Of a stretch of 64,000 nucleotides of DNA, positions 31,761 through 41,803 are shown in pieces. A program made the translations under genes and the position numbers. Under the pieces are notes generated by a model, which ran no database searches, was not told the DNA's origin, and saw only the letters and a list, made by a program, of their open reading frames with translations. Position 1 is the first letter of the stretch. Every line of letters begins with the position of its first letter. The DNA lies in the NCBI RefSeq assembly GCF_006352025.1, contig NZ_CP040936.1:2232001-2296000 (forward strand), given 5' to 3'. Origin of the DNA: Hymenobacter sp. DG01 (GTDB taxonomy: Bacteria; Bacteroidota; Bacteroidia; Cytophagales; Hymenobacteraceae).

Positions 31761-34652
31761 TTAGCGGTTAATCTGTACCCAGCCTTTGAACGTGCGCTTG
31801 GTACGGTTGGCATCCTTAAACTCTACCTCGGCCTGGTAGAAGTACATGCCTTCCGAAACGCGGGTGCCGGAGCCCGATTCGGCGCCTACATTGCCGCCAC
31901 TCCAGTTGATGAGCGGGTCCCGGTCGCTTTCGTACACCTTGGTGCCCCAACGGTTGTAAATCCTCACTACCGTTCGCTCAATGGGACTGAACACCTTAGG
32001 CCGGAACGTATCATTCTTGCCGTCGCCATTCGGGGTGAAGATGTTGGGCAGGAGGAACAGCAGGCAGTTATCCTTACACTCCGTGTTGCTCAGCGCACTC
32101 ACGGCCCGGTTAGCATCTACGGCCTGCACGGCGTAGCAACCGGCAGCGCTACGCAGGCCCTGGTGCACGTACGTAGTCTGGGTGCCAGGTACGCGAGCCA
32201 GCTCCTTCAGCGGCTCGTTGTTGGAGGGGGCGTAGTAAATGATGTAGGTAACAATGTCGCGGCTGCAATCAGCGGTGGGCTGGTTGCTCAGCGTCCAGCT
32301 CAGGTAGTTGTTATAGATTTCCCCGGTAGCGGGCGTGGTAGCCGGCAGATCGAAGAGTCGGCTGGCCAGACTGTCGCAGTTCGTGGGCTTGAGCGTCAGG
32401 ATGGGGGTGCACGGAATGGGTAGCAGCGACACGCATTGCTCCTGACTTAGGTTGATCAACGAATCTGGCAGGGAGATGTCATAGGTGCCATTCGTTTTCA
32501 CGTAGTAGCAGTAGGTTTCACCCTTCACCAGCGGCCGGGCCGTAGTGCCCTGGTCGGTGAACGTGCCACCTATTGCAGTGCCTGTTACCTTCCCAACGGG
32601 CGCGAACGTGCCGTTTTGCAGGCGCCGGTAAATGGTAGTAGGCCGCCGCGAGTTGTCCCAGGGCACATTGTACGTCCAGGTCAGCCCCACACTGTTGGTC
32701 AGCGGATTCGGGGTAGCCTCAATGCGCACGCTGGAAGCCGGGGCTGGCCGTTCCCGGATGCGGGTGGTATCGGAGGCATTGGCAGTAGCGGCCCGGAAAA
32801 ACACCAACCGGTACGAATAGGCGTTTTCAGTGGTATTCAGGCCGGTATCTACCCAAGTAGTGTCATTCAGGCCAAATGCCTGATTGATGCGGGTGTAGCT
32901 GCCGGCCGCTGGGTTCTGCCCCACTGCCCGGTACAGGAGGTAGCCAGCCGGCGCGTTGAACGATGCCGTTGGAGCCGGCTTGTTCCAGCGCACCGTAATC
33001 TGGCCGTCGGAGGTGCTCGTGCGGTCCACGGTTACGTGGGTCAGGCGGGCCGAGCGGCCGGTTACTTTCACGCAGGCCTCGTTGGAGGCAATGCTGGCGC
33101 CCCCGGCAGGCCGGGCAAACTCCACGTAAATGCGGTAGCAGTAGTTTTTGCCCCGCTCCAATCCCCGGCCGTTGTTGTCGTCGAGGAAAGTACGGCTACC
33201 TACGTTGATGGTGCCAATCCGGGTGTAGCCCCGCGAGGCCGGAATACCCGTTTCGCAGGGGCCCGGCGTCCAGCCGCTTTCGTTTTCCCGCCGGTACACC
33301 CGAATCTCGGCGCCCGGATTCTGGCACAGGTAGTTATCCCAGTCGAGGCGGGCGTTGTTACCCACGGGGGTTACCCGCAGGTTCTGGGGGGGCGGCCCTA
33401 CCACGGTGATGCGCAGCGGCCGCTCGTCAATGAGAGGAGTAAGCCCGGTTGCCGGCTGGTCGGTGGCTTTGAACAAAACCTGATGCGGATCGGAGCGGAT
33501 GTCGTCGCAGGTGGGCGTCCAGTTAAACGTGCCACGGGCGGTGGGCGGCCCCTGCGAGTTTTGCACGAACGTAGCCGGCGGAATCATGCCGCCGTAGGCT
33601 TCCAGGGTAATGCGGTTGTTCTCCGGGTCGGTGGCCGTTACTACCACCGGCGGAATTGGGGTACCGGCAACCACGCACAAATCGGGCGGCACTACCAGGG
33701 TAGGGCGCAGGTTATTGCTTGGGGTTACGGTAATCTGCATATCCCGGACTACCTCCCCCATTAGGCGAGGCGGCGCCCCCGGAATACGGCGCCACTCCTG
33801 CACCACCATAGCCACATTGTACTCACCAACCACCTCCGGCGAGTTCCACACAATCTGCCCGGTATTAATGTCCTGCTGGTAGATGGCAGGGTCATTTGGC
33901 ACCCCCACGGGCGGACCTGCATAGGGTACCTGTATAGCCCGGAAAAACCCATCATCAGGGAAGCGGAAACCGGAAGCATTAGTAGGACGGGGGTTGGAAT
34001 TAGACCTTACCAGTGTTTCGGGGCTACCTGCCTGCTGGCTTTCCCGCCGCAGGAAAACCAGCGAGTCGCCATCGGCATCATACGCGGCCGGGTTGTGCAG
34101 AAACACCTGCCGGCGGCTGGCCTGGTCGATGGCCGGGGCCAGTAGCACAGGCGAGCGGTTTTCCTTTAGAATAGGATCAAGAATAATGCGCGTCGAGATG
34201 TAAAAGGACTCGTTTACTGAATTAGTCAAATTCTGCACCCCAGCTACCCGGTTCACGCTCAAGTAACTGACCAAGTAATTCCCGGGGGCGTTGTACGTAT
34301 GCTCGAAATAGTACACATTCCGATACACGTTCGGGGCAATCAGCGTCTTTTTAACCCGCTTAATTGCCCCTAAACCTGAATTGGTGTTATCCCCGAAGAA
34401 GATAGTAACCTCCGGCTCGTCCGCCGCAAGCTGCCCGCCAGTAGTAGTAACGCTGGTATAGAGAATCATCTTGAAGAAGATTCTGCGCGGATTCCGGTTG
34501 GCAACGGGCAGGGTAGTATCCGTCTTAGCCTGGATGTCGCCGGCCCGCAGGTGGGTGGCATCGGCAGAGGAAGGCGTACCCAACCAGGCTACTAGCAATA
34601 GGAGCCCGGCCAGCCAAAGCCGTACCGGGCGGTTCAGTAGCGGAAGATTCAT
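31761..34652 (-). CDS. Large surface protein with T9SS type B (gliding-motility) sorting domain
   Basis: A protein of 963 residues. A signal peptide with a hydrophobic core (about 10-30) ends near SADAT. The rest is built of beta-sandwich-like repeats: a PKD-like part near 80-150, DxDGDS calcium-binding-like loops, and several fibronectin-III-like units with recurrent YCYRIYV/YCYYVK strands (about 400-800). The final about 90 residues are the gliding-motility-associated C-terminal domain: NIFTPNGDGKNDTF, IYNRWGTKVYES and GMYFYQAEV. It should be exported by T9SS and may bind surfaces or glycans. It is monocistronic, and the 234-bp region upstream contains no gene but the sdh promoter. Confidence 0.92.
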   Translation of the reverse strand: MNLPLLNRPVRLWLAGLLLLVAWLGTPSSADATHLRAGDIQAKTDTTLPVANRNPRRIFFKMILYTSVTTTGGQLAADEPEVTIFFGDNTNSGLGAIKRVKKTLIAPNVYRNVYYFEHTYNAPGNYLVSYLSVNRVAGVQNLTNSVNESFYISTRIILDPILKENRSPVLLAPAIDQASRRQVFLHNPAAYDADGDSLVFLRRESQQAGSPETLVRSNSNPRPTNASGFRFPDDGFFRAIQVPYAGPPVGVPNDPAIYQQDINTGQIVWNSPEVVGEYNVAMVVQEWRRIPGAPPRLMGEVVRDMQITVTPSNNLRPTLVVPPDLCVVAGTPIPPVVVTATDPENNRITLEAYGGMIPPATFVQNSQGPPTARGTFNWTPTCDDIRSDPHQVLFKATDQPATGLTPLIDERPLRITVVGPPPQNLRVTPVGNNARLDWDNYLCQNPGAEIRVYRRENESGWTPGPCETGIPASRGYTRIGTINVGSRTFLDDNNGRGLERGKNYCYRIYVEFARPAGGASIASNEACVKVTGRSARLTHVTVDRTSTSDGQITVRWNKPAPTASFNAPAGYLLYRAVGQNPAAGSYTRINQAFGLNDTTWVDTGLNTTENAYSYRLVFFRAATANASDTTRIRERPAPASSVRIEATPNPLTNSVGLTWTYNVPWDNSRRPTTIYRRLQNGTFAPVGKVTGTAIGGTFTDQGTTARPLVKGETYCYYVKTNGTYDISLPDSLINLSQEQCVSLLPIPCTPILTLKPTNCDSLASRLFDLPATTPATGEIYNNYLSWTLSNQPTADCSRDIVTYIIYYAPSNNEPLKELARVPGTQTTYVHQGLRSAAGCYAVQAVDANRAVSALSNTECKDNCLLFLLPNIFTPNGDGKNDTFRPKVFSPIERTVVRIYNRWGTKVYESDRDPLINWSGGNVGAESGSGTRVSEGMYFYQAEVEFKDANRTKRTFKGWVQINR

Positions 34653-34813
34653 AGAGTCAGGGTATTGATAGGCGGAAAGGAAGGCAGGGAAGTTCAGTAA
34701 AAACCTAGCTAGAACCTAACAAAAGCCCTTGCATTTAGGTTAAGTAGTTACCGCAAGGTACTAACGGAGTTGACCAGCTATAGATTCACTCTAACGTGAA
34801 AGCCTTATTCAGA

Positions 34814-34844
34814 TTGTTTCCTACTAGGTTGGAGCCTACCTTTG
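34814..34844 (+). promoter_or_regulatory. Promoter of the sdhCAB operon
   Basis: TTG (34814-34816) is followed after 20 bp by TACCTTTG (34837-34844), the Bacteroidota -33/-7 arrangement. The box ends 42 bp before the sdhC ATG. Confidence 0.65.
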
Positions 34845-34886
34845 ACCGTTACAACTGACCTACCCACACCCCTTCAGTAGCTCTCT

Positions 34887-35561
34887 ATGAGTTGGATTAC
34901 AAAAACCTTTTCCAGTAGCATCGGCCGTAAGATTATTATGGCCGTTACAGGCCTGTTTCTCTGCTCCTTCCTGGTGGTACACCTGGTAGGAAACCTGCAG
35001 CTGTTTAAGGCCGACAATGGCGTGGCGTTCAACGCCTATTCTGAGTTTATGGGCCACAACCCGCTGATCCGCACCTTGGAAATTGTGCTGGTTCTGGGCT
35101 TTGGCTTTCACATTTACGAGGGCTTGGCCCTGGCCGCTAAAAACCGCGCCGCCCGGGGCAACCAGCGCTACGTGTCTGACCACATTGAGCAAAACAGCTC
35201 CTGGCACTCGCGCAGCATGGCTCTGTTGGGCAGCATCGTGCTGTTCTTCCTGATCGTGCACCTCTACAATTTCTTCGGCTCCCTGCGCTTTACCGATGTA
35301 CCGCGCGATGCCAACGGCAACGAAGATGCTTACGCCCTGGTACTTGCGGCCTTCAAAAATCCGCTGTATGTATTGCTCTACGTGGTAGGCCAGGTAGCCC
35401 TGCTCTACCACTTGCTGCACGGCTTCAGCAGCGCCTTCCAGACGCTGGGCCTGACCCACCGCAAGTACACGCCGGCCATCAAGTTTATTGGTTACGGCTT
35501 CTCGATTGTTGTGTGCGCCGCTTTCGCCGCCATGCCGATCTACTTCTACTTTTTCAAATAA
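34887..35561 (+). CDS. sdhC: Succinate dehydrogenase cytochrome b subunit (b558 family)
   Basis: A five-helix diheme cytochrome b of 224 residues that anchors succinate:menaquinone reductase. Helices are seen at about 18-38, 65-85, 110-135, 155-180 and 200-222, with His residues in VVHLVGN, GFHIYEG, VHLYNFF and LYHLLHG as likely haem ligands. It is the first gene of sdhCAB, 19 bp from sdhA. Such complexes usually couple succinate oxidation to menaquinone. Confidence 0.95.
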   Translation: MSWITKTFSSSIGRKIIMAVTGLFLCSFLVVHLVGNLQLFKADNGVAFNAYSEFMGHNPLIRTLEIVLVLGFGFHIYEGLALAAKNRAARGNQRYVSDHIEQNSSWHSRSMALLGSIVLFFLIVHLYNFFGSLRFTDVPRDANGNEDAYALVLAAFKNPLYVLLYVVGQVALLYHLLHGFSSAFQTLGLTHRKYTPAIKFIGYGFSIVVCAAFAAMPIYFYFFK

Positions 35562-35580
35562 GTCCTAAACTCGACTGCCG

Positions 35581-37515
35581 ATGTTTCCGGATTCCAAAAT
35601 TCCCGAAGGCCCGTTGGCCGAAAAGTGGGACAAGCATAAATTCAACGTTAAGCTCGTAAACCCCGCCAACAAGCGGAAATACGACGTCATTGTAGTAGGC
35701 ACCGGCTTGGCTGGTGCTTCGGCCGCAGCCTCTTTGGCTGAGCTGGGCTACAACGTAAAAGCCTTTACCTACCACGATTCTCCGCGCCGGGCGCACTCTA
35801 TTGCCGCGCAGGGGGGTATCAATGCCGCTAAAAACTACCAGAACGACGGTGACTCGGTGTACCGCCTGTTCTACGATACAATTAAAGGTGGTGACTACCG
35901 CGCCCGCGAGGCTAACGTGTACCGCTTGGCTCAGGTATCGGTCAACATCATCGACCAATGCGTGGCCCAGGGTGTACCCTTTGCCCGCGAATACGGCGGA
36001 CTGCTGGCTAACCGCTCCTTCGGGGGTGCTCAGGTAAGCCGCACGTTCTACGCCCGTGGCCAAACCGGCCAGCAGCTGTTGCTGGGTGCTTACTCGGCCC
36101 TTTCGCGTCAGGTAGCCTACGGCAAAGTGAAGCTCTACACCCGCACCGAAATGCTGGATGTGGTTATCGTGGACGGTCAGGCTCGGGGTATCATCACCCG
36201 CAACCTGATTACCGGCGAAATTGAGCAGCACGCGGCCCACGCCGTAGTACTGGCTACCGGCGGCTACGGCAACGTGTTCTACCTGAGCACCAACGCCAAG
36301 TACAGCAACGCTACGGCCGCTTGGCGGGCCCACAAAAAAGGCGCCTACTTCGCTAACCCCTGCTTCACTCAGATTCACCCCACCTGCATTCCTGTATCCG
36401 GCGACTACCAGTCGAAGCTGACGCTGATGTCGGAGTCGCTGCGTAACGACGGCCGCGTATGGGTGCCTGCCTCCAAAGAAACGGCAGAGCGCTTGCGCAA
36501 GGGCGAAATCCGGGTAAATGACATCAAGGAAGAGGACCGCGACTACTTCCTGGAGCGCAAGTATCCCGCTTTCGGTAACCTGGTACCGCGCGACGTGGCT
36601 TCGCGCAACGCCAAGATGATGTGCGATGAAGGTCGTGGGGTAGGCAGCTCGGGTCTAGCCGTATATCTCGACTTTGCCGACGCTATCAAGCGCAACGGCG
36701 CCGACTGGGTAAGCCAGAAGTACGGCAACCTGTTCGATATGTACGCCAAGATTACCGGCGAGAATCCTTACGAGCAGCCCATGCGCATCTACCCGGCCGT
36801 ACACTACACCATGGGTGGCCTCTGGGTAGATTACAACCTGCAAACCACGGTACCCGGCCTGTACGCTACCGGCGAGTGCAACTTCTCTGACCACGGCGCC
36901 AACCGCCTGGGGGCTTCGGCTCTGATGCAGGGCTTGGCTGACGGCTACTTCGTGATTCCCTACACCATCGGGGACTACCTGGCCCAGACCCCGCCCAAAC
37001 CGGTCACCACCGAGCACCCCGCCTTCAAAGAGGCCGAAGCAGAAGTACGCGCCCGCGTACAGAAGCTGATGAGCATCAATGGTACCCGCACTCCCGACGA
37101 TTTCCACAAGGCCCTGGGCCACATCATGTGGGAGTTCTGCGGCATGGCCCGCAACGCCGAGGGTCTGCAGCATGCCAAAGCTGAGATTCAGAAGCTGCGC
37201 CGGGAATTCTGGAGCGACCTGAAACTGGTAGGAACCGAGGCCGAAATGAACCAGGCTCTGGAAAAAGCCGGCCGCGTAGCCGACTTCCTCGAGTTGGGTG
37301 AGCTGATGGTGGACGATGCCTACCACCGCAACGAAAGCTGCGGCGGCCACTTCCGCGAGGAATACCAGACGCCCGAGGGCGAAGCCCTGCGCGACGATGA
37401 GAACTTTACGTATGTAGCGGCTTGGGAATACACCGGTGATAACCGGGCTTCGGCACTTCATAAGGAAGATTTGCGTTTCGAGAACGTGAAGCTCACCCAA
37501 CGCAGCTACAAGTAG
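35581..37515 (+). CDS. sdhA: Succinate dehydrogenase flavoprotein subunit
   Basis: A protein of 644 residues. [14 protein letters not shown] binds [18 protein letters not shown] matches the covalent-FAD His region, HPTCIP and [10 protein letters not shown] surround the active site, and [18 protein letters not shown] closes the flavin fold. It oxidises succinate to fumarate on the cytoplasmic side. It is the second gene of sdhCAB; a perfect hairpin sits in the 94-bp gap before sdhB. Confidence 0.97.
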   Translation: MFPDSKIPEGPLAEKWDKHKFNVKLVNPANKRKYDVIVVGTGLAGASAAASLAELGYNVKAFTYHDSPRRAHSIAAQGGINAAKNYQNDGDSVYRLFYDTIKGGDYRAREANVYRLAQVSVNIIDQCVAQGVPFAREYGGLLANRSFGGAQVSRTFYARGQTGQQLLLGAYSALSRQVAYGKVKLYTRTEMLDVVIVDGQARGIITRNLITGEIEQHAAHAVVLATGGYGNVFYLSTNAKYSNATAAWRAHKKGAYFANPCFTQIHPTCIPVSGDYQSKLTLMSESLRNDGRVWVPASKETAERLRKGEIRVNDIKEEDRDYFLERKYPAFGNLVPRDVASRNAKMMCDEGRGVGSSGLAVYLDFADAIKRNGADWVSQKYGNLFDMYAKITGENPYEQPMRIYPAVHYTMGGLWVDYNLQTTVPGLYATGECNFSDHGANRLGASALMQGLADGYFVIPYTIGDYLAQTPPKPVTTEHPAFKEAEAEVRARVQKLMSINGTRTPDDFHKALGHIMWEFCGMARNAEGLQHAKAEIQKLRREFWSDLKLVGTEAEMNQALEKAGRVADFLELGELMVDDAYHRNESCGGHFREEYQTPEGEALRDDENFTYVAAWEYTGDNRASALHKEDLRFENVKLTQRSYK

Positions 37516-37524
37516 TGGGTCTGT

Positions 37525-37555
37525 CTGCAGGGGTGGTATTTCCCTACCCCTGCAG
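37525..37555 (+). promoter_or_regulatory. Perfect hairpin in the sdhA-sdhB gap
   Basis: CTGCAGGGGT pairs with ACCCCTGCAG over an 11-base loop, without a T tract. It could adjust sdhB expression relative to sdhCA by partial termination or mRNA protection; this is inference. Confidence 0.5.
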
Positions 37556-37609
37556 GCTGCTTCAACCGCTCACTACCTAATACTTACTACTCCATACTCT
37601 TGAAATAAA

Positions 37610-38395
37610 ATGGCTGGAAGTAACCCCAATGCCAAACCCATGAACCTCACGCTGAAAGTGTGGCGGCAGAAAAACCGCAACGCTCAAGGCGCTATCGTGG
37701 ATTACCAGGTAAAAGACATTTCGCCTGATATGTCGTTCCTGGAAATGCTGGACGTACTGAACGAAGATTTGCTGCGCCAGGGTGAAGAGCCGGTTGCCTT
37801 TGACCACGACTGCCGTGAAGGCATCTGCGGTTCGTGCAACCTGTTCATCAACGGCCGCGCCCACGGCCCTGAGCCGGGAACCACTACCTGCCAGCTGCAC
37901 ATGCGCAAGTTCAATGATGGTGACACCATCACCATTGAACCCTGGCGCTCCTCTGCCTTTCCGGTAAACAAGGACCTGAGCGTGGACCGCTCTGCCTTCG
38001 ACCGGATTATTCAAGCTGGTGGCTACATCTCGGTAAACACCGGTGGTACCCCCGATGCCAACGAAATTCCGATTCCCAAGGACATTGCCGACCGCGCTTT
38101 CGAAGCCGCGACCTGCATTGCCTGCGGTGCCTGCGTAGCTTCCTGCAAAAATTCCTCGGCCATGCTGTTCGTATCGGCCAAGGTGTCGCAGCTGGCGCTC
38201 CTGCCCCAGGGCCACGTTGAGCGTAAGTCGCGGGTAGAAAATATGGTAGCTCAGATGGACAAGGAAGGCTTCGGCGCCTGCTCCAACATTGGCTCCTGCG
38301 CCGCTGAGTGCCCGGTAGGCATCTCTCTGGAGAATATTGCCATCCTGAACCGCGAATTCCTGTCGGCCAAAGCAACTTCGAATAACCTGGCTTAA
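37610..38395 (+). CDS. sdhB: Succinate dehydrogenase iron-sulfur subunit
   Basis: A protein of 261 residues. The [2Fe-2S] site is CREGICGSC, the [4Fe-4S] site [11 protein letters not shown], and the [3Fe-4S]-type site [12 protein letters not shown]. It passes electrons from the flavin to the cytochrome b haems. It is the last gene of sdhCAB and is followed by a strong terminator. Confidence 0.97.
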   Translation: MAGSNPNAKPMNLTLKVWRQKNRNAQGAIVDYQVKDISPDMSFLEMLDVLNEDLLRQGEEPVAFDHDCREGICGSCNLFINGRAHGPEPGTTTCQLHMRKFNDGDTITIEPWRSSAFPVNKDLSVDRSAFDRIIQAGGYISVNTGGTPDANEIPIPKDIADRAFEAATCIACGACVASCKNSSAMLFVSAKVSQLALLPQGHVERKSRVENMVAQMDKEGFGACSNIGSCAAECPVGISLENIAILNREFLSAKATSNNLA

Positions 38396-38422
38396 GGTTT
38401 CCGGTTATTACGGCAGGACTCC

Positions 38423-38456
38423 AAAAAAGCGAAACGGAAATCCGTTTCGCTTTTTT
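38423..38456 (+). terminator. Terminator of the sdh operon
   Basis: A perfect stem (AAAAAAGCGAAACGG with its complement) carries a six-T tail, 28 bp after the sdhB stop. Confidence 0.9.
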
Positions 38457-38467
38457 GTTGCTTTCCC

Positions 38468-38511
38468 GACCCGAGCCCTGCCACCACCTGCGGCGCGGCA
38501 GGGCTCGGGTC
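38468..38511. other. Second perfect 15-bp stem-loop downstream of sdhB
   Basis: GACCCGAGCCCTGCC (38468-38482) is the exact complement of GGCAGGGCTCGGGTC (38497-38511), with a 14-base loop and no T tract. It sits between the sdh terminator and the FMN reductase start at 38536, where TATCTTTC (38523-38530) resembles a -7 box. Confidence 0.6.
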
Positions 38512-38535
38512 GCTTCATCATTTATCTTTCCATTG

Positions 38536-39063
38536 ATGATAACCATTATTGCCGGCACTAACCGGCCCAATTCGCGCGCCCGGCGCGTAGCCGACTTTTA
38601 CGCCCAGTTGCTGGCCCAACACGGGGTAGCCTCCCAGCTGCTGGATCTGACGGAGCTTCCTCAAGATTTCACTACCTCCGCCCTGTACGGCAACACCGGC
38701 CGTCACGACGAGTTTAACCGCTTGGTGGCGCTGGCCGAAAGCGCGGAAAAGCTGGTTTTCGTAGTGCCTGAGTATAATTGCTCTTTTCCCGGGGTGCTGA
38801 AAGCCTTTATCGATGGCCTGCCTTATCCCGGTGGAATCCGGGGGAAGAAGGCCGCACTAGTAGGCTTAAGTAGCGGAAGTCAGGGTGGCATTCTGCCCCT
38901 CAATCACCTTACCGATGTGCTTATGTACCTGGGCACCGCGGTTCTGCCCCAACGAGTACGTTTGCCTTTCATTGATAAGTTTCTGACCGCCGAGGGCCTG
39001 ATTACGGAGCCCCTGTACCAGCAGCTTCTGCGCGAACAGGTTGAAGCCTTACTGGCGTTCTAA
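38536..39063 (+). CDS. NADPH-dependent FMN reductase-like flavoprotein
   Basis: A protein of 175 residues. IIAGTNRPNSRARRVADF binds FMN phosphate, VPEYNCSFPGVLKAFIDGL is the flavin loop typical of the NADPH:FMN reductase/azoreductase family, and LVGLSSGSQGG follows. It would reduce quinones, azo compounds or chromate using NAD(P)H. The ATG at 38536 (MITIIAG) is used because the upstream frame lies inside the hairpin. It is monocistronic. Confidence 0.9.
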   Translation: MITIIAGTNRPNSRARRVADFYAQLLAQHGVASQLLDLTELPQDFTTSALYGNTGRHDEFNRLVALAESAEKLVFVVPEYNCSFPGVLKAFIDGLPYPGGIRGKKAALVGLSSGSQGGILPLNHLTDVLMYLGTAVLPQRVRLPFIDKFLTAEGLITEPLYQQLLREQVEALLAF

Positions 39064-39184
39064 GCTTACGCCCTACCCCTCGGTGTCAGCCCAAACCCTG
39101 ATGAAGGCACCGGAATCTACCTGTCCGAAGCCTGTGTTCAGACCGAAAGTGGTATCTTGAGGTATCTGCTTACGCGCCGCGCCT

Positions 39185-40321
39185 ATGGTTTCTTTTTCGG
39201 GCATCCGCTTTACGCAGTGGTTAGCGCCTGCCGTGGGGTTGCTTGGTTGCCTGCTGGTTGCCTGCAGCCCCACGGGCACAGACGAAACCGACGAAAGCCC
39301 TACCCCAGCCACGCCCTACACACTGGTATTACCGACCAACCTGCCGCAAAAGGTGGGCATTCCGAGCGACAACCCGCTCACGGTAGAGGGAGTAGAGCTG
39401 GGCCGAAAGCTGTTTTATGAGGTTCGGCTCTCCCGTACAGGAACGCAGTCCTGCGGTAGCTGCCATCAGCAAAGCAAGGCCTTCACCGACGGGTTGGCCC
39501 GGGCAGTGGGGGTAGCAGGTCAGCCGCACCCGCGCGGTACCATGTCTCTGGCCAATGTGCTGTGGGAAAAGAACCTGAACTGGGATGGTGCGGCTACCAG
39601 CCTGGAGCAGCAGGCCCGGCTGCCCATTGAAAATCCGTTGGAAATGCATCAGTCGCTTGCCGATGGTGTGCGGAAGCTGCAGCAAACCGACCTCTACCCG
39701 CCTCTTTTCCAGAAAGCCTTCGGCAGCTCCACTATCAGCGAAACCATGGTATTGAAGGCGCTGGCCCAGTTCGAGCGTACCTTGATTTCAGCTAACTCCC
39801 GCTACGATAAGTATCTGCGCAAGGAAGGCTCCCTGACGGCGGCGGAGCGGGCCGGCGCCGGCTTGTTTATTAACCACCCCAGCGAGGTTAGCGGCCTGTT
39901 TATTCGGGGGGGCACCTGTCACCACTGCCACACCAGCGAGGATGGCCTGTTCAGTTCCCCGGACTTCTTCAACAATGGCCTGGATGTAGCCTTCGCCGAT
40001 ATCGGCCGGGCCGGCGTGACGGGGCAGAGTGCCGACCGGGGCAAATTCCGGGCTCCTACCCTTCGCAACATTGCCCTGACGGCCCCTTACATGCACGATG
40101 GCCGCTTTCAAACGCTGGAACAAGTGCTGGACCATTATAATGAGCACGTTCAGACCAACAGTCCCGGGGTAGATCCGAATGTGTTGCTGTCCAACACGCC
40201 GGGCGGTACGCATCTGGACCTCACTCCTACTGAAAAAGCCCAGCTGATTGCGTTCCTGAAAACCCTGACCGACTCCACGTTTATTACGGATCAGCGGGTT
40301 TCTGACCCGTTTAAACCCTAG
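39185..40321 (+). CDS. Dihaem cytochrome c peroxidase-family lipoprotein
   Basis: A protein of 378 residues with a lipoprotein signal (LLVACSP, Cys near 27). Two haem-binding motifs, CGSCH (about 92-96) and CHHCH (about 236-240), fit the MauG/CcpA peroxidase family. The region around RAPTLRNIALTAPYMHDGRF is conserved in these enzymes. It probably reduces hydrogen peroxide or modifies a protein in the periplasm. The lipid anchor is common in Bacteroidota. No partner cytochrome is encoded next to it. Confidence 0.9.
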   Translation: MVSFSGIRFTQWLAPAVGLLGCLLVACSPTGTDETDESPTPATPYTLVLPTNLPQKVGIPSDNPLTVEGVELGRKLFYEVRLSRTGTQSCGSCHQQSKAFTDGLARAVGVAGQPHPRGTMSLANVLWEKNLNWDGAATSLEQQARLPIENPLEMHQSLADGVRKLQQTDLYPPLFQKAFGSSTISETMVLKALAQFERTLISANSRYDKYLRKEGSLTAAERAGAGLFINHPSEVSGLFIRGGTCHHCHTSEDGLFSSPDFFNNGLDVAFADIGRAGVTGQSADRGKFRAPTLRNIALTAPYMHDGRFQTLEQVLDHYNEHVQTNSPGVDPNVLLSNTPGGTHLDLTPTEKAQLIAFLKTLTDSTFITDQRVSDPFKP

Positions 40322-40353
40322 CGGCACTTTCAGTATGCCGGAAAGCAGTAGGT

Positions 40354-41478
40354 TTGGCATGTATTCGCTTTTGCTACGTGGCCACTTCTGCTACTCTTCC
40401 TACCCCGGCTATTGCCCAGACCTATCTGCCTGCTTTTACCGGGGTAAGGGCGCTGGCCGCGTACCTGGTGTTTCTGCACCACTTTAACCCGTTCCGCAAC
40501 AACCCCGAGTGGCCGCGGCTGCAGGCTTGGGTTCTGGAGTTTCACGTCGGCGTCCCAATTTTCTTTGTCCTAAGCGGCTTTCTGATCACGCTTCGCTACG
40601 GGCAGCAGCCAGTGCAGTGGCGGCGCTACATGGGTCGGCGGCTTGCCCGCATCTATCCGCTGTACCTGCTGCTTTGTTTGGCCACGTACTATGCTTTCTG
40701 GCGGGCCAATCACTTTCTACCCCACCACTTTTTCCTCAGCCTTACGCTCACCCAGGCCTTTTTCTCCGATGCCAAGTATGCTGGTATTGCGCAGGCCTGG
40801 TCCCTGACCGTGGAGGAAAGCTTCTATCTGCTGGCTCCCGTAGCGTTTTGGCTGCTACGCCGGCGCGTGTCGCTGTGGGTTCAGCCCTTTGCCTTGCTGG
40901 GGGTAGGAATTCTGCTGGTGCTGGCGCTGAGCCCGGTGAGTGCCCGTTTGTATGGTTTGCTTGGCTCTTTCCGGCTTATGCTGCTGTTCTCTATATTCGG
41001 TAGGTGCTTTGAGTTCTACGCCGGCATGCAACTGGCCCGGTGGTACCAGCAGGGCCGACTTCGGCACCATTGGCGGCCTGCTCTGCTCACCTTATTGGGC
41101 ATTGGCCTGATGATAGCCGCTGTGGGCGGTATGGTCTGGACAAAGGGTGGCTACACCTATGGGCAGGAGCATGCTTTCGGTATAGCACTTAACAACGTAG
41201 TTCTGCCAGGAGGAATTATGATGCTCTTTGCCGGTTTACTGACCGAGGCTACCTGGCTGCGTCGCCTGCTATCAACGCGGCTGCTCCAACTCCTGGGCAA
41301 AAGCTCCTATGCCTTTTATTTGATTCATCTAGGCTCCGTGCGCGACTGGCTGGCGCTTCATCTGACCCCGCACAACGGCTTATTGTTCGTATTACTTAAT
41401 CTGCTGGCCATTGGGCTGCACTATGCCATTGAGGAGCCGCTTAACCGGTGGCTGCGGCCGTCGGTTGCGGTTGCCTAA
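40354..41478 (+). CDS. Acyltransferase 3 family membrane protein
   Basis: A protein of 374 residues with about ten transmembrane helices. The opening AFTGVRALAAYLVFLHHF, the FFVLSGFLITLRY and RRLARIYPLYL segments, and SLTVEESFYLLAPV are diagnostic of acyltransferase 3 (OafA/NodX-like) proteins. They O-acetylate surface glycans or lipids. There is no ATG at the start: TTG at 40354 or GTG at 40378 would open the gene, the latter leaving eight fewer residues. The gene lies 32 bp after the peroxidase gene. Confidence 0.88.
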   Translation: MACIRFCYVATSATLPTPAIAQTYLPAFTGVRALAAYLVFLHHFNPFRNNPEWPRLQAWVLEFHVGVPIFFVLSGFLITLRYGQQPVQWRRYMGRRLARIYPLYLLLCLATYYAFWRANHFLPHHFFLSLTLTQAFFSDAKYAGIAQAWSLTVEESFYLLAPVAFWLLRRRVSLWVQPFALLGVGILLVLALSPVSARLYGLLGSFRLMLLFSIFGRCFEFYAGMQLARWYQQGRLRHHWRPALLTLLGIGLMIAAVGGMVWTKGGYTYGQEHAFGIALNNVVLPGGIMMLFAGLLTEATWLRRLLSTRLLQLLGKSSYAFYLIHLGSVRDWLALHLTPHNGLLFVLLNLLAIGLHYAIEEPLNRWLRPSVAVA

Positions 41479-41520
41479 GGTCTTCACGAAAACCTGTACC
41501 TGTCCATTTCTCTTCTTTCT

Positions 41521-41700
41521 ATGCTGCCTCACCGCCTAGCTGGCTTCCTCTGTTGCGCGCTGCTGGTCACGGCCTGCACGCTCACCCCCCATTCTCACCG
41601 CGGCCGCATGCTCAACCCCGATCGGGAGCTGGCAGCTCCAGCCTTCGTTCCGGCTGATTCGACTGCCGTACCAGCTGACTCCCTGGCCCCCAGACCCTAA
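41521..41700 (+). CDS. 59-residue putative lipoprotein
   Basis: An ATG at 41521 opens a 59-codon frame ending TAA at 41698. The product has a hydrophobic signal and a lipobox LVTACT (Cys near 19), then a short Ala/Pro-rich tail with no domain. It lies 42 bp after the acyltransferase gene and is followed by a terminator, which supports its being real. It resembles small lipoproteins that often accompany Bacteroidota envelope genes. The function is unknown. Confidence 0.6.
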   Translation: MLPHRLAGFLCCALLVTACTLTPHSHRGRMLNPDRELAAPAFVPADSTAVPADSLAPRP

Positions 41701-41701
41701 A

Positions 41702-41751
41702 AAAACCCACACAGCTCCTCTCTCTAGTCAGGGAGAAGCTGTGTGGGTTTT
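41702..41751. terminator. Terminator shared with the end of ftsZ
   Basis: AAAACCCACACAGCT pairs with AGCTGTGTGGGTTTT around a 20-base loop, with A/T tracts on both sides. It lies between the 59-residue lipoprotein and the end of the dcw cluster, and can serve both directions. Confidence 0.8.
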
Positions 41752-41803
41752 ACGTGCCGGCTGTATGACTGAAAATCAGTCAGCGCCAAGCTGATGAGGT
41801 TCG

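Noticed and set aside
32616..33764. 382-codon open frame opposite the T9SS type B gene
   Set aside because: It is antisense to a gene with clear signal peptide, repeats and sorting domain, and shows no family feature.
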